Below, piece after piece: positions 6,219 to 6,689 of a stretch of DNA of 6,689 bases. The stretch is from Ramlibacter sp. (GTDB taxonomy: Bacteria; Pseudomonadota; Gammaproteobacteria; Burkholderiales; Burkholderiaceae_C): positions 1-6,689 of the forward strand of contig JAQGMT010000036.1 in the NCBI GenBank assembly GCA_028292185.1, written 5' to 3'. The notes beneath the pieces are model-generated. The model was not told the origin of the DNA. It was given only the letters and a program-made list of their open reading frames with translations, and did not search any database. The first letter of the stretch is position 1. Each line of letters starts with the position of its first letter. A program made the translations under genes and the position numbers.

Positions 6219-6689
6219 TCAGACTTCAATCGGCTCGGGGACGATGCGGCTTTCGCGCACGGTGAGCCAGGCGCCGGCCGCGCCGCAGAACGCGATCATC
6301 GAAATGCCGCTGACCGACCAGCCATCCGGCACGTGCGAGAACACCAGCCAGCCGCCCAGCATCGCGAACGCGATCTGCGCGTAGAGATAAGGCGTGAGCG
6401 TCGAGGCCGGCGCGCGCTGGTAGGCGAGGATCAGCAGGAAGTGGCCGACGGTGGCCGCGAAGCCCATGAACAACAAGGCGGCCCAGAGCCACGCGTTGGG
6501 CAACCAGGCCCACACGAACGGCAGGGGAAGCGATGCGATCAGCGTGCCGACCCAGCCGGTGTAGAAGTGCATCGTCAGCGGATCTTCGGTGCGGGCCAGC
6601 TTGCTGGTGAGCACCTGGAACCAGGCGTTGGTGCCCACCAGCGCAAGCGGCAGCAGGCTGGTCCAGCCGAAGGCCTCGCCGCCGGGCCG
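6219..6689 (-). CDS. EamA/DMT-family transporter, C-terminal half (5'-partial)
   Basis: The frame is open to the right edge, giving the last 156 residues; the start codon is beyond the window. The GTG at 6638 is an internal Val codon: coding sequence continues upstream as RPGGEAFGWTSLLPLAL. The visible part is the second EamA repeat of a ten-helix inner-membrane carrier. It contains helices such as LALVGTNAWFQVLT and WAALLFMGFAATVGHFLLI, and the conserved AYQRAPASTLTPYLYAQIAF segment. The usual acidic FGE before the last helices appears as FSHVPDG. The protein ends in a short tail (RIVPEPIEV). Members export amino acids, metabolites or drugs; the substrate cannot be read from sequence. It lies 12 bases upstream of yciO and is likely the preceding gene of that operon. 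Confidence 0.92.
   Translation of the reverse strand, partial: RPGGEAFGWTSLLPLALVGTNAWFQVLTSKLARTEDPLTMHFYTGWVGTLIASLPLPFVWAWLPNAWLWAALLFMGFAATVGHFLLILAYQRAPASTLTPYLYAQIAFAMLGGWLVFSHVPDGWSVSGISMIAFCGAAGAWLTVRESRIVPEPIEV

Noticed and set aside
6219..6638. Transporter gene starting at GTG 6638
   Set aside because: Coding sequence continues in frame to the window edge and a DMT carrier is about twice this length, so the GTG is an internal Val codon.

Overview
The window is GC-rich, compactly coded DNA from a proteobacterium. The protein sequences look most like Burkholderiales, probably Comamonadaceae or relatives. This placement rests on the style of the RpoN, TrpRS and M50 protease sequences and was not checked by a search. 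There are no RNA genes, insertion sequences, CRISPR arrays or gene-free stretches over 300 bases; the longest gap between genes is about 60 bp.

Layout. On the + strand are the 3' part of a sigma-54 factor gene (rpoN; its first codons lie left of the window) and, 43 bp later, a membrane sensor histidine kinase (1444-2859). On the - strand, read right to left, are the C-terminal half of an EamA/DMT transporter (5' end beyond the right edge), yciO, a site-2-type M50 membrane protease with a GTG start, trpS, and a NarL/FixJ-type response regulator. The first four - strand genes are 9-36 bp apart and look like one operon. The response regulator follows trpS after 63 bp and has its own promoter-like sequence.

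The kinase and the response regulator face each other and their 3' ends overlap by 22 bp, both stop codons included. The kinase has six membrane helices and no receiver domain. The regulator has an intact receiver and a LuxR-type DNA-binding domain. They are therefore likely partners, although they lie on opposite strands at the ends of two otherwise unrelated transcription units.

The remaining genes are housekeeping or ordinary: TrpRS (translation), YciO (YrdC/Sua5-fold family), the M50 protease and the transporter. I see no clearly new system. The items most worth a second look are the tail-to-tail two-component pair, the four-unit PETK repeat at the regulator's N-terminus, a palindrome over the regulator's putative promoter, the C-terminal domain added to TrpRS, and the variant RpoN box in a sigma-54 gene that is not at the usual hpf/ptsN locus.
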